NCBI RefSeq assembly: GCF_023276435.1
Contig: NZ_JALLPO010000001.1
Span: 341,601-405,600 of the forward strand
Reading direction: 5' to 3'
DNA from: Sphaerisporangium perillae
GTDB lineage: Bacteria > Actinomycetota > Actinomycetes > Streptosporangiales > Streptosporangiaceae
Length of the DNA stretch: 64,000 nt
Positions 25,330-33,901 of this stretch are shown here, piece after piece. The position numbers and the translations under genes are program-made. A model generated the notes under the pieces. The model ran no database searches, had not been told where the DNA came from, and saw only the letters and a program-made list of their open reading frames with translations. Numbering within the stretch: position 1 is the stretch's first letter; each line of letters starts with the position of its first letter.

Positions 25330-28125
25330 TCATCGCCTGCCGGAGGCGGCCAGCAATTCGGCGACATGGTGGGCTGTCCGGTCGGTCAACTGGGCGATCT
25401 GGGTTCGGCAGCTGAACCCGTCGGCGAGCACGACCGTTTCGGCTGAGGCACCTCGAACCTGGGGGAGCAACACCTGTTCGGCCGCCGCCACCGACACCTC
25501 GTAGTGCCCGCGTTCAAAACCGAAGTTGCCCGCGAGACCGCAGCAGCCGGACGCCAGTTCGATGTTGTCCACACCGGCTCGGCGCAGAAGCTCGCTGTCG
25601 GCCGCAGTCCCCGAGTCGGCGTGCTGGTGGCAATGGGTCTGGCTCAGTGAACGCACGTCCAGTCGCGATGGTTCGTAGTCGCTGTCAACCAGAAGCTCGG
25701 CGAAAGTGGTGACACGACCTGCGGTTCGTCGTGCGGCGGCCGTGTCCAGCAAGTTGGGCAGATCCGACCGCAGTGCCGCGGTGCAGCTCGGCTCGAGACC
25801 GACGATGGGCATGTCCGGGAGGCGTTCCACGGCGGCGACGGTTCGAGCCCCGACGCGGCGGGCCTTGCCGAGCTGGCCGGTGGTCAGCCAGGTCAACCCG
25901 CAGCACTGGGTTCCCGGCGGCACGTGCACCTGGAACCCGGCGGATTCGAGCACCTCGACTCCCGCACGCAGCACTTGAGGACTGAAGTGATTGTTGAACG
26001 AGTCCACCCACAGCAGCACCGGCCGCCCTGACGGCCCTTGCGGACGGCTGCGGAACCAGCGCAGAAAAGTCTGGCCGGCGAACGAAGGAATGGGGCGCTG
26101 CGGGGCGATGCCACCGAGCCGTTTCAGCGCGGGCGCCAACGCCGAGTGGGTCACGGCGTTGGCCAGCCGAGGTGTCCGCCCCGCCAGCCGCGACCAGAAC
26201 GGAAGCCAACCCATCGAGTAGTGCGACAACGGGCGTAGCCGGTGCCGATAATGGTGGTACAGGAACTCGGACTTGTAGCTCGCCACGTCCACACCGACCG
26301 GACAGTCGGAGCTGCATCCCTTGCAGGACAGGCACAAATCCAGTGCGTCCCGGACTTCGCGGGAACGCCAGCCGTTGGTGATCACCTCGCCCTGCAGCCG
26401 GGCGCGGCCACGGGTGGAGTCACGTTCGTTTCGGGTCACCCGGTAGCTGGGGCACATCACCGATCCGGTCGCGGCGGTCGTCCGGCATTTGCCGACGCCG
26501 ACACAGCGGCGGGTCGCCCGGGCGAAATCCCCACCGTCCTCGGGAAAGCGGAGCACCGTCGCCAGCGGCAGCGGAACACGCTGAGGCGAGACGCGCAAGT
26601 CCTGATCGGACCGTCGCGGATGGACGACGACCCCCGGGTTGAGCCGGCCCTCGGGATCCCAGATCTGCTTGAAACGCGCCATCAGGCCGATGGCCTGCGG
26701 GCTGTAGACCAGATCGAGAAACTCCGAGCGCGCCTGGCCGTCGCCGTGTTCGCCGGACGGCGAGCCGCCGTGCGCCGCGACCAGCCGAGCGGCCTCGGCG
26801 AGAAACGCCCGGAACCGGGTCGTTCCCGCCTCGGTGCTGAAGTCGAAGTCGATCCGGACGTGCAGACAGCCTTCGCCGAAATGCCCATAGACGGCGCCGC
26901 GAAGCGCGTACCGGTCCAGCAGGGCCACGAAATCGCGCAGGTAGGCGCCGAGATTGTCCGGTGGGACGGCGGCGTCCTCCCAGCCGGGCCATGCCTCCGA
27001 TCCGTCGGGCAGCCGCGTCGCCAGGCCGGCTCCGTCCTCCCGGATGCTCCACAGCGCACGTTGGTCATCGGGGGCGACGGCCACATACGTGCCGCGGAAA
27101 CCCGCTGTGTTCTCCGCAGCGGACACCAGTTCCGCCGGATCGTCGGTGTCGATCTCGGCGAACAACCACGCGTCGCCCTCCGGAAGCCGGTCGAGTGCCG
27201 CGGGCCGGGCGACCATCTGGGTCAGGCTGCGGTCCAGGCCTTCCAACGTCATCGGCGCGCACTTGATCAACGCGGGCACGGCGTCCGCAGCGGCGAACGA
27301 GTCCGCGTATCCGAGCACGACCAGGGTACGCGTCGCCGGCCGTGCCACCAGTTCGAGGGTCGCCGAGAGCACCACCACGCACGTGCCCTCGGTGCCGACC
27401 AGCGCACGGGCGAGGTCGAACCGGTTCTCCGGCAACAGATGCTCGAGCGCGTAACCCGATACCTGCCGCGGAAACCGGCCGAATTCGGTCCGCAGAGTGC
27501 TCAGGTCGCCCAGCGCGAGGTCCCGGGCGGCCGCGAGGACGCGCCCGCGTTCGCCGCCCTCGGCGATCGCGTGATCGAGTTCCGCGCGGGTCATCGGGCC
27601 GACGGTCAGTATCGTCCCGTCATAGGTGAGCACTTCGAGTTCGAGGACGTTGTCGCTGGTCTTTCCCCAGGCCAAGGAGTGCGAGCCGCAGGCGTTGTTG
27701 CCGATCATCCCGCCGATCGTGCACCGCCCGTGCGTGGATGGATCCGGCCCGAATATCAAGCCGTGCCCTGCGACCGCGGACTGCAGGTCGTCCAGCACAA
27801 TGCCCGGTTCGACGCGCGCGGTCCGCGCGTCCGGGTCGATCGACAGGATCCGCGAGTAATGCCGGGAGAAATCCAGCACTACACCCTCGCCTACAGCCTG
27901 GCCTGACGTGCTGGTTCCGCCGCCGCGAGACGTGATCGACGCGCCATGGCGACGGCACGCGGCCACCGCGGCGATCACATCATCACGGTCGAGCGGAAAC
28001 ACGACCGCCACCGGGATCCGGCGGTAGTTGGAGGCGTCCGCCGAGTACAGGGCGCGGGCGCCTACGTCGGCGGCCACCTCGCCCCGGACGGCGGCCCGCA
28101 GATCGGCGATCAGTTCAGTACTCAT
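25330..28125 (-). CDS. D-2-hydroxyglutarate dehydrogenase, YdiJ-like FAD/Fe-S enzyme
   Basis: Large two-part oxidoreductase of 931 residues. The N-terminal half is an FAD-linked oxidase: ITSRGGGTSTSGQAVG and THGRCTIGGMIGNNACGSH bind FAD. The C-terminal half has a ferredoxin-like segment (LCLSCKGCSSDCPVGVD) and two CCG-type blocks (GTQCCGLTW, SGCCGLAGNFGF). This order matches E. coli YdiJ, shown to oxidise D-2-hydroxyglutarate to 2-oxoglutarate with electrons going to a carrier. The upstream neighbour makes D-2-hydroxyglutarate from 2-oxoadipate and overlaps by four bases (ATGA), so the two form a two-step unit. D-lactate or glycolate oxidation is the alternative for the family. Confidence 0.85.
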   Translation of the reverse strand: MSTELIADLRAAVRGEVAADVGARALYSADASNYRRIPVAVVFPLDRDDVIAAVAACRRHGASITSRGGGTSTSGQAVGEGVVLDFSRHYSRILSIDPDARTARVEPGIVLDDLQSAVAGHGLIFGPDPSTHGRCTIGGMIGNNACGSHSLAWGKTSDNVLELEVLTYDGTILTVGPMTRAELDHAIAEGGERGRVLAAARDLALGDLSTLRTEFGRFPRQVSGYALEHLLPENRFDLARALVGTEGTCVVVLSATLELVARPATRTLVVLGYADSFAAADAVPALIKCAPMTLEGLDRSLTQMVARPAALDRLPEGDAWLFAEIDTDDPAELVSAAENTAGFRGTYVAVAPDDQRALWSIREDGAGLATRLPDGSEAWPGWEDAAVPPDNLGAYLRDFVALLDRYALRGAVYGHFGEGCLHVRIDFDFSTEAGTTRFRAFLAEAARLVAAHGGSPSGEHGDGQARSEFLDLVYSPQAIGLMARFKQIWDPEGRLNPGVVVHPRRSDQDLRVSPQRVPLPLATVLRFPEDGGDFARATRRCVGVGKCRTTAATGSVMCPSYRVTRNERDSTRGRARLQGEVITNGWRSREVRDALDLCLSCKGCSSDCPVGVDVASYKSEFLYHHYRHRLRPLSHYSMGWLPFWSRLAGRTPRLANAVTHSALAPALKRLGGIAPQRPIPSFAGQTFLRWFRSRPQGPSGRPVLLWVDSFNNHFSPQVLRAGVEVLESAGFQVHVPPGTQCCGLTWLTTGQLGKARRVGARTVAAVERLPDMPIVGLEPSCTAALRSDLPNLLDTAAARRTAGRVTTFAELLVDSDYEPSRLDVRSLSQTHCHQHADSGTAADSELLRRAGVDNIELASGCCGLAGNFGFERGHYEVSVAAAEQVLLPQVRGASAETVVLADGFSCRTQIAQLTDRTAHHVAELLAASGRR

Positions 28126-29450
28126 ACCGGTGGCAGTCCAAGCTTCTTGCGGGCATGTCGAAGCGACTGTCGCTGTTGCGCCTCATACAGTTCGAACGGA
28201 TCCAGGACCTGCCTGCCGATCATCTCCGACAGCCGGCCCTCGTCGTAGGCGGTGGCGGCCTGGGTCGAGTCCCGAGTGCCCTCGTCGGTGAGGTTGGACT
28301 GGAAGATCCCGGCTGCGGAGCGGGGCAGGAAGTCCTCGTACACAATCGGAGTCGCGGTGATCGTGCCGTCGTCGAGAACGGCTTGATACGTGAAGTACGC
28401 CAGCCCCTGGTCAGCGAGCCCGCGCTCGTCCGCAGGCAAGTGCGCGCGCCACACGCCCTCCGCGACGTCCTGCCTGGACTTGCCGGACTCGGTCACGAGC
28501 CGGTCGGTCTCCGCCACCATGCGGTCGTACAGCGCCCTGCCTTCGCGCGTCAAAGCGACGCCACGGGCCTCGACTTCCCCGAAACGAACGCGAAGTGTGC
28601 CGTCGGTGACCGAACCGTCGGCCGCGCGGAACTTCCGGGGTTCGGCCAGCGCCCGGAACGACGTCTGTCGCAACAGGACATCCGGCCCGGCCCACCGTGG
28701 CGGGCCCTGGATCTGGTCGATCATGGTGATCCCGCGTTCGCTCATCCGCCGGTACAGCTCGTCGATGTCCAACACCCTTGGCGTCAGGTGGTTGACGTGC
28801 GTGCTGCGCACGCCGCCGATGTCGGCGGCCACGGCAGAAATCCGCTCCAGTTCGGCGTACCACGTCTGGTCCACAGGCTCCGGGGAGAGTTCGAACGCTC
28901 CGACGGCCAGGTGGAGGAATCGCTCGGCCGCGGGATCATCGAGTTCGCCGTTCCGCTCGGCCCGCGCTGCCAGCTCCAGCAGCTCGGGAGAGAACAGCTC
29001 CCGGCGCTCCAGGAAGGCTTCCAGCCGGGCCTGCAGGTCCGCGTCGAAGAAGCGGCGGTCGGCAGTGGTGAGCATCGAGGTGAAGACCCGGAACGGGTTG
29101 CGCGCCAGCTCATCCGCCGCGATCGGGCGGAAGGCGGTGGACACCACCGGCACCGAACTGCTGGCGGCGTCCCGCAGGTCGTAGAAGCCGACCGGATGCA
29201 TGCCCAGCGCCGCGAAGATCTGCGCTGCCTGACGCATCTCCCGCGGACTGCCCACCCGGATCGCACCGTGTCGCTCAGCGGTCACCCGGCTGATGTCGCC
29301 CAAGCGCATGGCGTCCGCGTCACGCCGCAGCACCTCCTGGTTGATCTCGCCGGCCACGTCGAGCAGCGTCGTGTACGCGGGCACCTCGGCGCCGTACATA
29401 TCGGACAGACGAACGGCGAACGCGGCCCGCAGCTGCGAAGTCTGAGGCAT
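28122..29450 (-). CDS. hglS: 2-oxoadipate dioxygenase/decarboxylase, HglS family (DUF1338)
   Basis: Non-heme iron enzyme of 442 residues of the HglS/YdcJ family, which turns 2-oxoadipate into D-2-hydroxyglutarate with O2 and loss of CO2, a VOC-like fold. Key residues are present: HGAIR (His61 and Arg65, matching the His/Arg spaced by four that bind iron and substrate), STHVNHLTPRVLDIDELY (His218/His221 region) and FGEVEARGVALT (Glu292). The downstream YdiJ-like gene uses the product. In Pseudomonas these steps end lysine breakdown; no lysine-pathway enzyme is seen here, and the other neighbours point to a heterocycle as source. Confidence 0.88.
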   Translation of the reverse strand: MPQTSQLRAAFAVRLSDMYGAEVPAYTTLLDVAGEINQEVLRRDADAMRLGDISRVTAERHGAIRVGSPREMRQAAQIFAALGMHPVGFYDLRDAASSSVPVVSTAFRPIAADELARNPFRVFTSMLTTADRRFFDADLQARLEAFLERRELFSPELLELAARAERNGELDDPAAERFLHLAVGAFELSPEPVDQTWYAELERISAVAADIGGVRSTHVNHLTPRVLDIDELYRRMSERGITMIDQIQGPPRWAGPDVLLRQTSFRALAEPRKFRAADGSVTDGTLRVRFGEVEARGVALTREGRALYDRMVAETDRLVTESGKSRQDVAEGVWRAHLPADERGLADQGLAYFTYQAVLDDGTITATPIVYEDFLPRSAAGIFQSNLTDEGTRDSTQAATAYDEGRLSEMIGRQVLDPFELYEAQQRQSLRHARKKLGLPPV

Positions 29451-29462
29451 CGGTTTTTCCTT

Positions 29463-30626
29463 TCAGTGCCACCGGACAGCGGACCGTGGTGGGGGAGTCT
29501 GTTCACTGCGGCCGGACACCAGGGCCTCGCCGTCGACGAGCACCGCCGCGATACCGGGAAGATCGCCCACCGCGAACGACTCCAACGCGTCGTTGGCGTC
29601 GGAGCCGGTGATCGGACCGAGTACGACCAGGTCGGCAGGCCGGCCGGGCGCCAGCACACCGGTGTCCAGCCTGTGGGCCGCGGCGGTCACGCCGGTGGCC
29701 GCAGCGACCGCGTCGGCGGGATCGACTCCGCAGACCGACGCGAGGAAACAGATGTTGCGGAGCATGCCCCGCGGGATCACGCCGGTCCCGCCGGGGGTAT
29801 CGGTCCCCAGCGTGAGCCTGGCCAGCTCGTCCCGGGCATGCAGTTCGTCGACCACGACCCGGGTGGCGCGGTAGTTCATCGAACTGCACACCTCCAGCGC
29901 GCAGGTCGTCGTGCGGACCACCGCACGGATGTCGTCGTCGCGCATCGGGATCGGCCCGCCGGAGATGTGCCCGACGATGTCCGGGCCGACCGCCGCCACG
30001 ATCTCGTGGCCGGCTACCCGGCTCGATCCGGACCGCGAGACGCCGCCGGAGTGCATCTTGACGGTCATCCCGCGCTCGTGTGCCCAGGCGACATACCGGA
30101 CCGCTTCGCCGTCGTCCAGCCGGTTCCAGTCGTAGAAGATGAACTTCAACTGGTCGACGCCCTCGGCGGCCAGCCGGTCGAAGTGCTGCTCGGTCATGCC
30201 TGGCACAAGCAGCGCCGTGCCCGCGCTGACCTTGACCCCGGATGGGCGCATCCGGCCGGTGGTGTGCTTGGACACGATCGCGATGCTGACCACCAGCTCG
30301 GGGGTGAGCTGGTCGAACGCCAGCCCGGGAATGTGCAGCTCTCCTGCGGACACCATCGAGGTGGTGCCGCCATGCAGGTAGTTGTGGATCCAGCCGATCG
30401 CGTCCTGGGCGGGAGTCCACTCGCCGAAGGTCGGGTGCACGTGCCCATCGACGAGCCCAGGGATCACCGTGAGACCGCCCGCGTCGAGGACACGGTCTGC
30501 CTGGTGCGTGCCGCCGATGGCGGCGATCACGCCGTCCTCGATGAGCATGGAGGTGTCCCGCGCCACCGGTGCACCGGGCAGTCCGGTGGCCAGCGTGCCG
30601 ATGTTGTCGATCACGATCGAGGTCAT
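29463..30626 (-). CDS. Enamidase-type cyclic amidohydrolase
   Basis: Amidohydrolase-superfamily enzyme of 387 residues. The metal ligands are visible: HVH at 62 and 64, a candidate carbamylated Lys161 (DQLKFIFYD), His192 (VKMHSGG), His220 (IVGHISGGPIP) and Asp276 (LGTDTPGGTG). From the metal site to the C-terminus (GTGVIPRGMLRNICFLAS, DTGVLAPGRPADLVVL, AVGDLPGIAAVLVDGEA) it resembles the Eubacterium barkeri enamidase of nicotinate fermentation, which opens 6-oxo-1,4,5,6-tetrahydronicotinate. Here the likely substrate is the matching tetrahydro-pyridone acid that leads to 2-oxoadipate. First gene of the leftward operon with hglS and the ydiJ-like gene. Confidence 0.85.
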   Translation of the reverse strand: MTSIVIDNIGTLATGLPGAPVARDTSMLIEDGVIAAIGGTHQADRVLDAGGLTVIPGLVDGHVHPTFGEWTPAQDAIGWIHNYLHGGTTSMVSAGELHIPGLAFDQLTPELVVSIAIVSKHTTGRMRPSGVKVSAGTALLVPGMTEQHFDRLAAEGVDQLKFIFYDWNRLDDGEAVRYVAWAHERGMTVKMHSGGVSRSGSSRVAGHEIVAAVGPDIVGHISGGPIPMRDDDIRAVVRTTTCALEVCSSMNYRATRVVVDELHARDELARLTLGTDTPGGTGVIPRGMLRNICFLASVCGVDPADAVAAATGVTAAAHRLDTGVLAPGRPADLVVLGPITGSDANDALESFAVGDLPGIAAVLVDGEALVSGRSEQTPPPRSAVRWH

Positions 30627-30671
30627 GCGTGGCTCCGCGAGATGAGAAGATGGTTCGTATAAACTATTAAC
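30627..30671. promoter_or_regulatory. Divergent control region of the catabolic island
   Basis: Only 45 bases separate the amidohydrolase and gntR start codons. The AT-rich core TTCGTATAAACTATTAAC (30654-30671) stands out in GC-rich DNA and must hold promoters for both directions. Related AT-rich tracts precede the LLM-oxidoreductase gene and the importer operon. A GntR site here is inferred. Confidence 0.5.
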
Positions 30672-31370
30672 ATGAGCGACGAGGGTGGAATCGGCGTGGT
30701 TCGTGCCAATGGGGTGGCGTACGTCCGGCCCACCACCGCGCACCAGGCAGTTCTGGTCGAACTGCGCAAGATGGTGATCAACGGCGAGCTGGCGCCCGGC
30801 ACCGCGATCCGGCAGGACGAGATCGCGGAACGGTTCAATGTGAGCCGAGTGCCGGTGCGTGAGGCGCTGAAGATGCTCGAGGGCGAAGGGCATGTCACCT
30901 ACCTGCCGCACCACGGGTTCCGTGTCACGCAGCTGACCATCGCCGAGCTCATCGAGGTCTACGACATGCGCGAATGGCTCGAGACAGGCCTGGTCCGCGC
31001 CAGCGTCCCGCGGCTGGGTCGCGCCGAGCTCGCCACGATGCAGGACGCGATGGCCCGGATGGCGCAGGCCGCCGCCGACTCCGACGTGACCACGGTCAAC
31101 GAGCAGAACCGGCGGTTTCACTTCCAGCTGCTCGAGCCGAGCGGGCTGCACCGCGCGGTGCACACCGTGAGCCAGCTCTGGGACACCACCGACCCGTACC
31201 GGCAGCTCTACTTCGGCGATCAATTCAACGCCGAGACGGTCAACGACGATCATCAGGCGATCCTCGAAGCCGCGTTCGCCCATGACGTCGGCCAGACCGT
31301 GCGCCTGCTGAACCTGCACCGCGGCGATTCGGTGGCGCACCTGCGCAGCCTGCTGGGAGACGGAAAGTGA
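30672..31370 (+). CDS. GntR-family regulator (FadR/FCD type)
   Basis: Regulator of 232 residues: winged helix with IAERFNVSRVPVREALKMLEGEGHVTY and a helical FCD ligand domain with the metal-binding style residues Asp97 region (IEVYDMREWLETG), RFHFQLLEPSG and NDDHQAILEAAFAHD. FCD regulators usually sense an organic acid that is the substrate or an intermediate of the pathway they control. Position at the divergent centre of the island makes it the probable pathway-specific repressor. Confidence 0.85.
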   Translation: MSDEGGIGVVRANGVAYVRPTTAHQAVLVELRKMVINGELAPGTAIRQDEIAERFNVSRVPVREALKMLEGEGHVTYLPHHGFRVTQLTIAELIEVYDMREWLETGLVRASVPRLGRAELATMQDAMARMAQAAADSDVTTVNEQNRRFHFQLLEPSGLHRAVHTVSQLWDTTDPYRQLYFGDQFNAETVNDDHQAILEAAFAHDVGQTVRLLNLHRGDSVAHLRSLLGDGK

Positions 31371-31840
31371 CCGTCAGCCCGCAGATTCAGGACGCGTTGA
31401 CCGAGCTCGGCTTGGAGTTGCACGCGGGGCTCGGCGTGCGCGGCGCCTACGCCCCGACCCGCCAGGTCGGCACCATGTTGTGGGTGTCGGGTGTAACCGG
31501 TCGAAGCCCGGCCGGTCCGGGGGTCGTCGGCGTCGTGGGGGAGGGCGTGACGGTCGAACAGGCCAGGGAAGGTGCCCGGCAGGCGGCGGTGAACCTGCTC
31601 GCGGCCATCGAATCGACGGTCGGGCTGCATAGGGTGACCGCGCTCGGCCATCTGCGTGGGTACGTCCGGGCGGTGGCTGACTTCGATCGGCATCCAGCCG
31701 TGATCGACGCGGCTTCGGAGGTCCTGGTCCGTGCGCTCGGCCCGGAGATCGGCGCGCACGCGAGGACCGCGCTCGGCGTCGCCTCGCTGCCCGGCGGTGC
31801 GGCTGTGGAGCTGGATCTGGTCGCCCATGTGACGGCCTAG
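31367..31840 (+). CDS. RidA/YjgF-family enamine/imine deaminase
   Basis: RidA-fold protein of 157 residues, longer than classical RidA (about 130). The C-terminal ARTALGVASLPGGAAVELD has the conserved Arg that binds the carboxylate of 2-imino acids. Family members hydrolyse enamines or imines to ketones and ammonia. In this island it would finish ring opening by turning 2-iminoadipate into 2-oxoadipate. GTGA overlap with gntR. The TAG stop lies in a CTAG that is also the stop of the convergent CoxG-like gene. Confidence 0.82.
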   Translation: MTVSPQIQDALTELGLELHAGLGVRGAYAPTRQVGTMLWVSGVTGRSPAGPGVVGVVGEGVTVEQAREGARQAAVNLLAAIESTVGLHRVTALGHLRGYVRAVADFDRHPAVIDAASEVLVRALGPEIGAHARTALGVASLPGGAAVELDLVAHVTA

Positions 31841-32466
31841 CTCCGCGCCGCGTGCAGGCGGACGGACTGCTGGTCCAACGCTCGTCGGCAGGCGAACCCG
31901 AGCAGGAAGGCGCCCAACGCGGCGCCGGCCACCGGTGCCAGCACAGCGAACAGATTGATCGCCGGTCGGTCGTGCCCGGCGCTGAACTGGTGCGGGTCTG
32001 CTGATCGGGCGCCGGTCATCACGTCGGCGAACTGCTGTTCCAGCCGGACGGCGAACTGCCGCACGATCCGGCCGCTGACCTTCTCGATCATGCCCGCGCC
32101 GTACTGGGCGACCTTGCCGGTCAGATCGACGTCGGTGCGGACGTCCACAGTGGTGCGTTCTTCGGCAGCGGCTGCCAGCCTCACCGTGACCACGGCTGTC
32201 AGCCCGCCTTGGCCCAGATGATCCCTGGCTGATGCCCGTATCGCCAGCGTGTGCGTGCTGGGGTCGACACTGGTGACCTCGGCCGCGCCCGCGAACCGCA
32301 GGTTCACCGGTCCGACCCGGACGCTGATGTGGCCGCGGTAGACGTCGCCTTCGTGGCTGTCGAGCTCGGCACCGGGGACGCAGGACACCAGCCGCTCGAT
32401 GTCGGTCATCAGCGGCCAGGCCGTGGCCAGGGACGCTGGGATATCGAACGTGTTGACCAGCCGCAC
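31837..32466 (-). CDS. CoxG-like SRPBCC protein with C-terminal membrane anchor
   Basis: About 209 residues. The SRPBCC/CoxG domain spans residues 1-150: VNTFDIPASLATAWPLMTDI, then LVSCVPGAELDS, and VDVRTDVDLTGKVAQYGAGMI. It ends with a single hydrophobic segment (LFAVLAPVAGAALGAFLLG). CoxG anchors carbon monoxide dehydrogenase to the membrane or carries quinone; relatives accompany many xanthine-dehydrogenase-type hydroxylases. GTG start with GGAGGGAG upstream; the longer frame is not protein-like. Its stop codon is shared, as CTAG, with that of RidA on the other strand. Confidence 0.82.
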   Translation of the reverse strand: MRLVNTFDIPASLATAWPLMTDIERLVSCVPGAELDSHEGDVYRGHISVRVGPVNLRFAGAAEVTSVDPSTHTLAIRASARDHLGQGGLTAVVTVRLAAAAEERTTVDVRTDVDLTGKVAQYGAGMIEKVSGRIVRQFAVRLEQQFADVMTGARSADPHQFSAGHDRPAINLFAVLAPVAGAALGAFLLGFACRRALDQQSVRLHAARS

Positions 32467-32510
32467 CCGGTACTCCCTCCGCGAACCTCGCCTTGGCGAG
32501 GAGCCTCTGC

Positions 32511-32530
32511 TACTTTTTATAAAGAATACA
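32511..32530. promoter_or_regulatory. AT-rich promoter/operator region before the LLM oxidoreductase
   Basis: TACTTTTTATAAAGAATACA contains the palindrome TTTATAAA and sits between the divergent CoxG-like and oxidoreductase genes. Its TTTATAAAGAA resembles the complement TTTATACGAA of the tract before gntR. Candidate GntR site and -10 region; not decisive. Confidence 0.35.
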
Positions 32531-32542
32531 CTTGGAGGCTGC

Positions 32543-33544
32543 ATGAGCAACATCAGCAAGGGTGTGGGCCTTTTCCCCACCGAACCGGTTGGCGCGATGC
32601 GCGAGTATGTCCAGGTCGCGGAGGGCCTTGGCTACGACAACGTGTGGTTCGGCGACTCACAGAACATCTGGCGGGAGTCCGGGATCGCGATGGGCGCCGC
32701 GGCAGTGGGTACCGAGCGGATCGTATTCGGTACGGGCGTGACGAACGCGGTGACCAGGCACCGGTCGCTGCTGGCATCCCAGTGGGCGACCCTGGCGGAA
32801 TTCACCGGCGGCCGGGTCGCGCTGGGCATCGGCACCGGCGACTCGTCGTTGCGGACCATGGGTCTCAAGCCCCTCAAGCTGGCCGAACTCGAGGACGCGA
32901 TCGAAGAGCTGCGCACCCTTTTCCGGGGCGAGAGCGTCAAGGAAGCCTCCAGCGGCGCGGACTTCCACCTGAACTACCTGACCGAGCCGACCCCGATCCC
33001 GATCTACATCGCCGCGTCCGCGCCGAAGATCCTCGAGATGTCCGGGCGCGTGGCCGACGGCGTGATCGTGCTGGTGGGCACCGCCCCGCAGTTCATCGAA
33101 GGCGCGCTGAAGCAGATCGAAAAGGGCGCGAAGGCAAGCGGCCGCACCCTGGCCGACCTGCGGATAGTCCTGTGGACACCGACCGCGATCCAGGACGACC
33201 CAAAGGAAGCACGTGACCTGGTGCGGGCGCATGTGTCGCGAGTGGTGATCCGGCCGCTGCCCGCGGAGATCGACCCGGAGCTTCAGGGCGCGGTCGACCG
33301 CATCCGGCAGAGCTACGACTACTACCACCACATGGACACGGAGGCCGACCACGCCGACCTGGTCCCGGACGCCCTGGTGGACCTGTTCGCGCTGGCCGGC
33401 ACGCCCGACGAGTGCCGCGACCGGGTCAAGCAGATCCACGCCATGGGCGTGGACCAGATCTCGATCGTGCCGTTCGTCCGACCAGGCCAAAGCAAGACCG
33501 CGACGATCACTCAGTTCGCCGAGATCTGTGCGTCACTGGGATGA
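32543..33544 (+). CDS. LLM-class (luciferase-like) oxidoreductase, probably F420-dependent reductase
   Basis: TIM-barrel flavin/F420 protein of 333 residues: FPTEPVGAMREYVQVAEGLGYDNVWFGDS, FGTGVTNAVTRHRSLLA, GGRVALGIGTGDSSLRTMG and ASAPKILEMSGRVADGVIV are typical of the methylene-tetrahydromethanopterin-reductase-like branch, which mostly uses coenzyme F420 in actinomycetes. In the proposed pathway it would reduce one ring double bond of the hydroxylated pyridine acid, giving the substrate of the enamidase-type enzyme. A flavin-dependent monooxygenase role is the alternative. GGAGG lies five bases before the ATG; a hairpin terminator follows the gene. Confidence 0.8.
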   Translation: MSNISKGVGLFPTEPVGAMREYVQVAEGLGYDNVWFGDSQNIWRESGIAMGAAAVGTERIVFGTGVTNAVTRHRSLLASQWATLAEFTGGRVALGIGTGDSSLRTMGLKPLKLAELEDAIEELRTLFRGESVKEASSGADFHLNYLTEPTPIPIYIAASAPKILEMSGRVADGVIVLVGTAPQFIEGALKQIEKGAKASGRTLADLRIVLWTPTAIQDDPKEARDLVRAHVSRVVIRPLPAEIDPELQGAVDRIRQSYDYYHHMDTEADHADLVPDALVDLFALAGTPDECRDRVKQIHAMGVDQISIVPFVRPGQSKTATITQFAEICASLG

Positions 33545-33569
33545 AACCCCAGGACAGCGGCATTTTCCC

Positions 33570-33597
33570 AGCGCCGGGCAGCTCGGCTCCCGGCGCT
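33570..33597 (+). terminator. Hairpin terminator after the LLM oxidoreductase gene
   Basis: Perfect nine-base arms AGCGCCGGG and CCCGGCGCT with a ten-base loop, 25 bases past the stop. The rest of the 357-base gap up to the importer genes holds an AT-rich promoter region but no further gene that I can support. Confidence 0.65.
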
Positions 33598-33854
33598 CCG
33601 CCGGCACTGCGCTCAGCCCGGTCAACGCCGGTGGCTCCGGACCAGATACCGCTCCCGGTGCCTCGGCAGCCCCTGGTGGCTGACCGCCCCACCGACTCTC
33701 CCAGGTCCGCCGAGGCGGTGGGCTGGGAGCGGGTGCTCGTCAGCCCTGGCTTTTTGGTGGGGGTCGCCTGCGCTGCCGCCGCAGTTGGTGTGGTTCTCGC
33801 GGGCAGAAGGAGTGCTGTTACCTGCTCGTTACGTGCGGTATGTCGCATTCCAGA

Positions 33855-33897
33855 GTAGGAACGTCTACTTTATTAAATCTCGCCGTGCCTAGGAGGT
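33855..33897 (+). promoter_or_regulatory. Promoter region of the importer/hydroxylase operon
   Basis: GTCTACTTTATTAAATCT (33863-33880) is the only AT-rich stretch in the gap and lies just before an AGGAGG and the substrate-binding-protein start. It shares the ACTTTWTWAA look with the tract before the LLM gene, which suggests common control of the three transcription units. Confidence 0.4.
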
Positions 33898-33901
33898 CCT
33901 C

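Noticed and set aside
25092-25367. Minus-strand frame ending GAPPGTRTPDPLIKSQLL
   Set aside because: This is the well-known false protein produced by reading the tRNA gene backwards; it is not a gene or an integrase remnant.
33545-33901. Possible gene in the gap after the LLM oxidoreductase
   Set aside because: Only random Pro/Ala/Arg-rich frames; the hairpin and promoter explain the stretch.
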